Shown here in pieces: positions 62,101 through 64,000 of a DNA stretch of 64,000 nt. A model generated the notes under the pieces. It saw nothing but the letters and a program-made list of their open reading frames with translations. It did no database searches and was not told where the DNA came from. The position numbers and the translations under genes are program-made. This stretch comes from Colletes latitarsis (Eukaryota > Arthropoda > Insecta > Hymenoptera > Colletidae), in NCBI RefSeq assembly GCF_051014445.1, contig NW_027488366.1:13968001-14032000 (forward strand), read 5' to 3'. How positions within the stretch are numbered: position 1 is the stretch's first letter; each line of letters begins with the position of its first letter.

Positions 62101-64000
62101 AATATTGATCCAAACCGGGTTTAATGGACTGCTTCAGTGTGGTACCACTTCACTACGTGATCCAAAGCGGAAAAAACCCTCGATCAGGTCAACATGTATG
62201 TTAAAACTGCGAAAGTATGACCCTGATGAGGGCAAATCCCAGGCCTAACCTAGACCTAACATGCGTTGTCCTGTAAAATATTGATGGAAACCAGGTTTAA
62301 TTGACTGTTTCAGTGTTGTACTTCATTACTACGTGATGCAATCCAGAAAAAGCCCAGGATCTAGACATCAAGTATGAGAAATATGCGAAAGAATGAGCCT
62401 GATGAGAGCAAATCCCAGACCTGACCTAGACCTAACATGAATTATTCTCTAAAATATTGATCGAAACCTGGTTTAATTGACTGTTTCAGTGTGGTACCAC
62501 ATTACTACGTGATCCAAACCAGTAAAAACCCAGGATCCGTTCAACAAGTATGTGAAGAATGCGAAAGTATGAGTCTGATGAGTGAAAATCCTCGGCCTAA
62601 CCTAGACCTAACATGCGTTATCCTCAAAAATATTGATCGAAACCAGGTTTAATCGACTGTTTCAGTGTGGTACCACATTACTACGTGATCCAAACCAGAA
62701 AAAAACCCAGGATCTGTTCAACAAGTATGTGAAGTATGCGAAAGTATGAGTCTGATGAGGGCAAATCCCAGGCCTAAACTAGACATAACTTTCGTTATCC
62801 TCTAAAATATTGATCGAAACCAGGTTTAATTGACTGTTTTAGAGTGGTACCACTTTACTACGTGATCCAAAGCAGAAAAAACCCTCGATCAGGTCAACAT
62901 GCATGTTAAAACTGCGAAAGCATGAGCCTGATGACGGCAAATCCCAGACCTATCCGAGACCTAACATGCGTTATCCTCAAAAATATTAATCGAAACCAGG
63001 TTTAATCGACTGTTTCAGTGTGGTACCACATTACTACGTGATCCAAACCAGAAAAAAACCCAGGATCTTGTCAACGAGTATGTGAAGTGTGCGAAAGTAT
63101 GAGTCTGATGAGGGCTAATCCCAGACCTATCCCAGACCTAACTTGCGTTATCCTCTAAAATAATGATCGAAACCAGGTTTAATTGACAGTTTTAGTTGCG
63201 GCACCACTTTATTACGTGATCCAAAGCAGAAAAAACCCTCGATCAGGTCAACATGAATGTTAAAACTGCGAAAGTATGACCCTGATGAGGGCAAATCCCA
63301 GGCCTAACCTAGTATGTAACTTGCGTTATCCTCTAAAATATTGATCGAAATCAGGTTTAATTGACTGTTTCAGCGTGGTACCACATTACTACGTGATACA
63401 ATCCAGAAAAAGCCCAGGATCTAGCCATGAAGTATGAGAAATATGCGAAAGTATGACCCTGATGAGGTCAAATCCCAGACCTAACACAGACCTAACATGC
63501 GTTGTCCTCTAAAATATTTATCAAGACCAGGTTTAATCGACTGTTTCAGTGTGGTCCCACATTACTACGTGATCGAAACCAGAAAAAACCCAGAATCCGT
63601 TCAACAAGTATGTGAAGAATGCGAAGGTATGAGTCTGATGCGTGAAAATCCCAGGCCTAACCTAGACCTAACATGCGTTATCCTCAAAAATATTGATCGA
63701 AACCAGGTTTAATTGACTGTTTCAGCGTGGTACCACATTACTACGTGATACAGTCCAGAAAAAGCCCAGGTTCTAGCCATGAAGTATGAGAAATATGCGA
63801 AAGTATGAGCCTGATGAGGGCAAATCCTAGACCTAACCCAGACCTAACATGCGTTGTCCTCTAAAATATTCATCAAGACCTGGTTTAATCGACTGTTTCA
63901 GTGTGGTACCACATTACTACGTGACCTAAACCAGAAAAAACCCAGGATCCGTTCAACAAGTATGTGAAAAACGCGAACGTATGAGTCTGATGAGGGCAAA
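59124..64000 (+). repeat. 176-bp satellite array, block IV
   Basis: The same satellite resumes directly after the LTR at CCAGGTTTAG and runs to the window edge. Monomers are the most varied in the window. Type C monomers (CTCGATCAGGTCAACATG) are frequent (about 60590, 61480, 61820, 62180, 62890 and 63240). I see no multi-monomer repeat except a short two-monomer similarity between about 61700-61960 and 62050-62310. No gene. Confidence 0.96.

Noticed and set aside
1357..63712. Many 63-78-codon open frames in satellite, for example 2941-3156 and 46499-46690
   Set aside because: They are the same satellite unit read in one frame. The period of 176 is not a multiple of 3, starts vary between ATG and TTG, and every frame closes within about one monomer. 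No sign of coding selection.
100..63990. CTGATGAG with nearby GAAA, resembling the hammerhead ribozyme core found in some animal satellites
   Set aside because: The segment between CTGATGA and the next GAAA cannot form stem II: it is either only two bases (CTGATGAGTGAAA) or unpaired over a long distance. No matching cleavage site with stems I and III was found.
1..64000. CENP-B box in the satellite
   Set aside because: The closest match, TTTCGATCAATATTTT on the minus strand, lacks the CGGG half of the box.
1..64000. C/D-box small RNA from TGATGA and CTGA motifs
   Set aside because: The C box needs a purine before TGATGA; here it is C, and no terminal stem joins a C and D box.

Overview
The window is eukaryotic repetitive DNA: one very long tandem satellite array, all in one orientation, interrupted by three retrotransposon copies. 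I see no host gene, tRNA, rRNA or CRISPR. Satellite makes up about 54 kb of the 64 kb, roughly 300 monomers of a 176-bp unit. The retroelements are of arthropod type: R1-clade non-LTR elements, and a Ty3/gypsy element with a TATA-bearing LTR. The R1-clade protein and its GC-rich style look most like elements known from ants and related Hymenoptera. That host assignment is inference from memory, not a search.

Layout: satellite 1-16060; 5'-truncated R1-clade copy 16061-16983; satellite 16984-41795; longer 5'-truncated copy of the same element 41796-43812; satellite 43813-52403; 5'-truncated Ty3/gypsy element with gag, protease-RT-RNase H, integrase and a complete 3' LTR 52404-59123; satellite 59124-64000. 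The left 31 kb shows higher-order repeats of about 3.9-4.6 kb (22-26 monomers) and 2.1 kb (12 monomers). The right end looks more heterogeneous.

The two R1-clade insertions share a target. Both poly(A) tails join GTATGAG, both have 14-bp target duplications of the form GTATGAG-N4-ATG, and the two sites lie 19 bp apart in the same monomer subtype. This suggests an element that homes to this satellite. Its 3' UTR is a row of ten strong hairpins, and the differences between the two copies spare every stem.

The gypsy element has a canonical A-AAA-AAC slippery site for a -1 gag-pol shift. Between RNase H and integrase it has a region resembling a TARG1/OARD1-type macro domain. Its LTR holds nine hairpins at about 50-bp spacing whose stems co-vary. 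It is defective: the 5' LTR and gag start are missing, pol has a frame break before the macro/integrase part, and the integrase C-terminus is replaced by a GC-richer tract.
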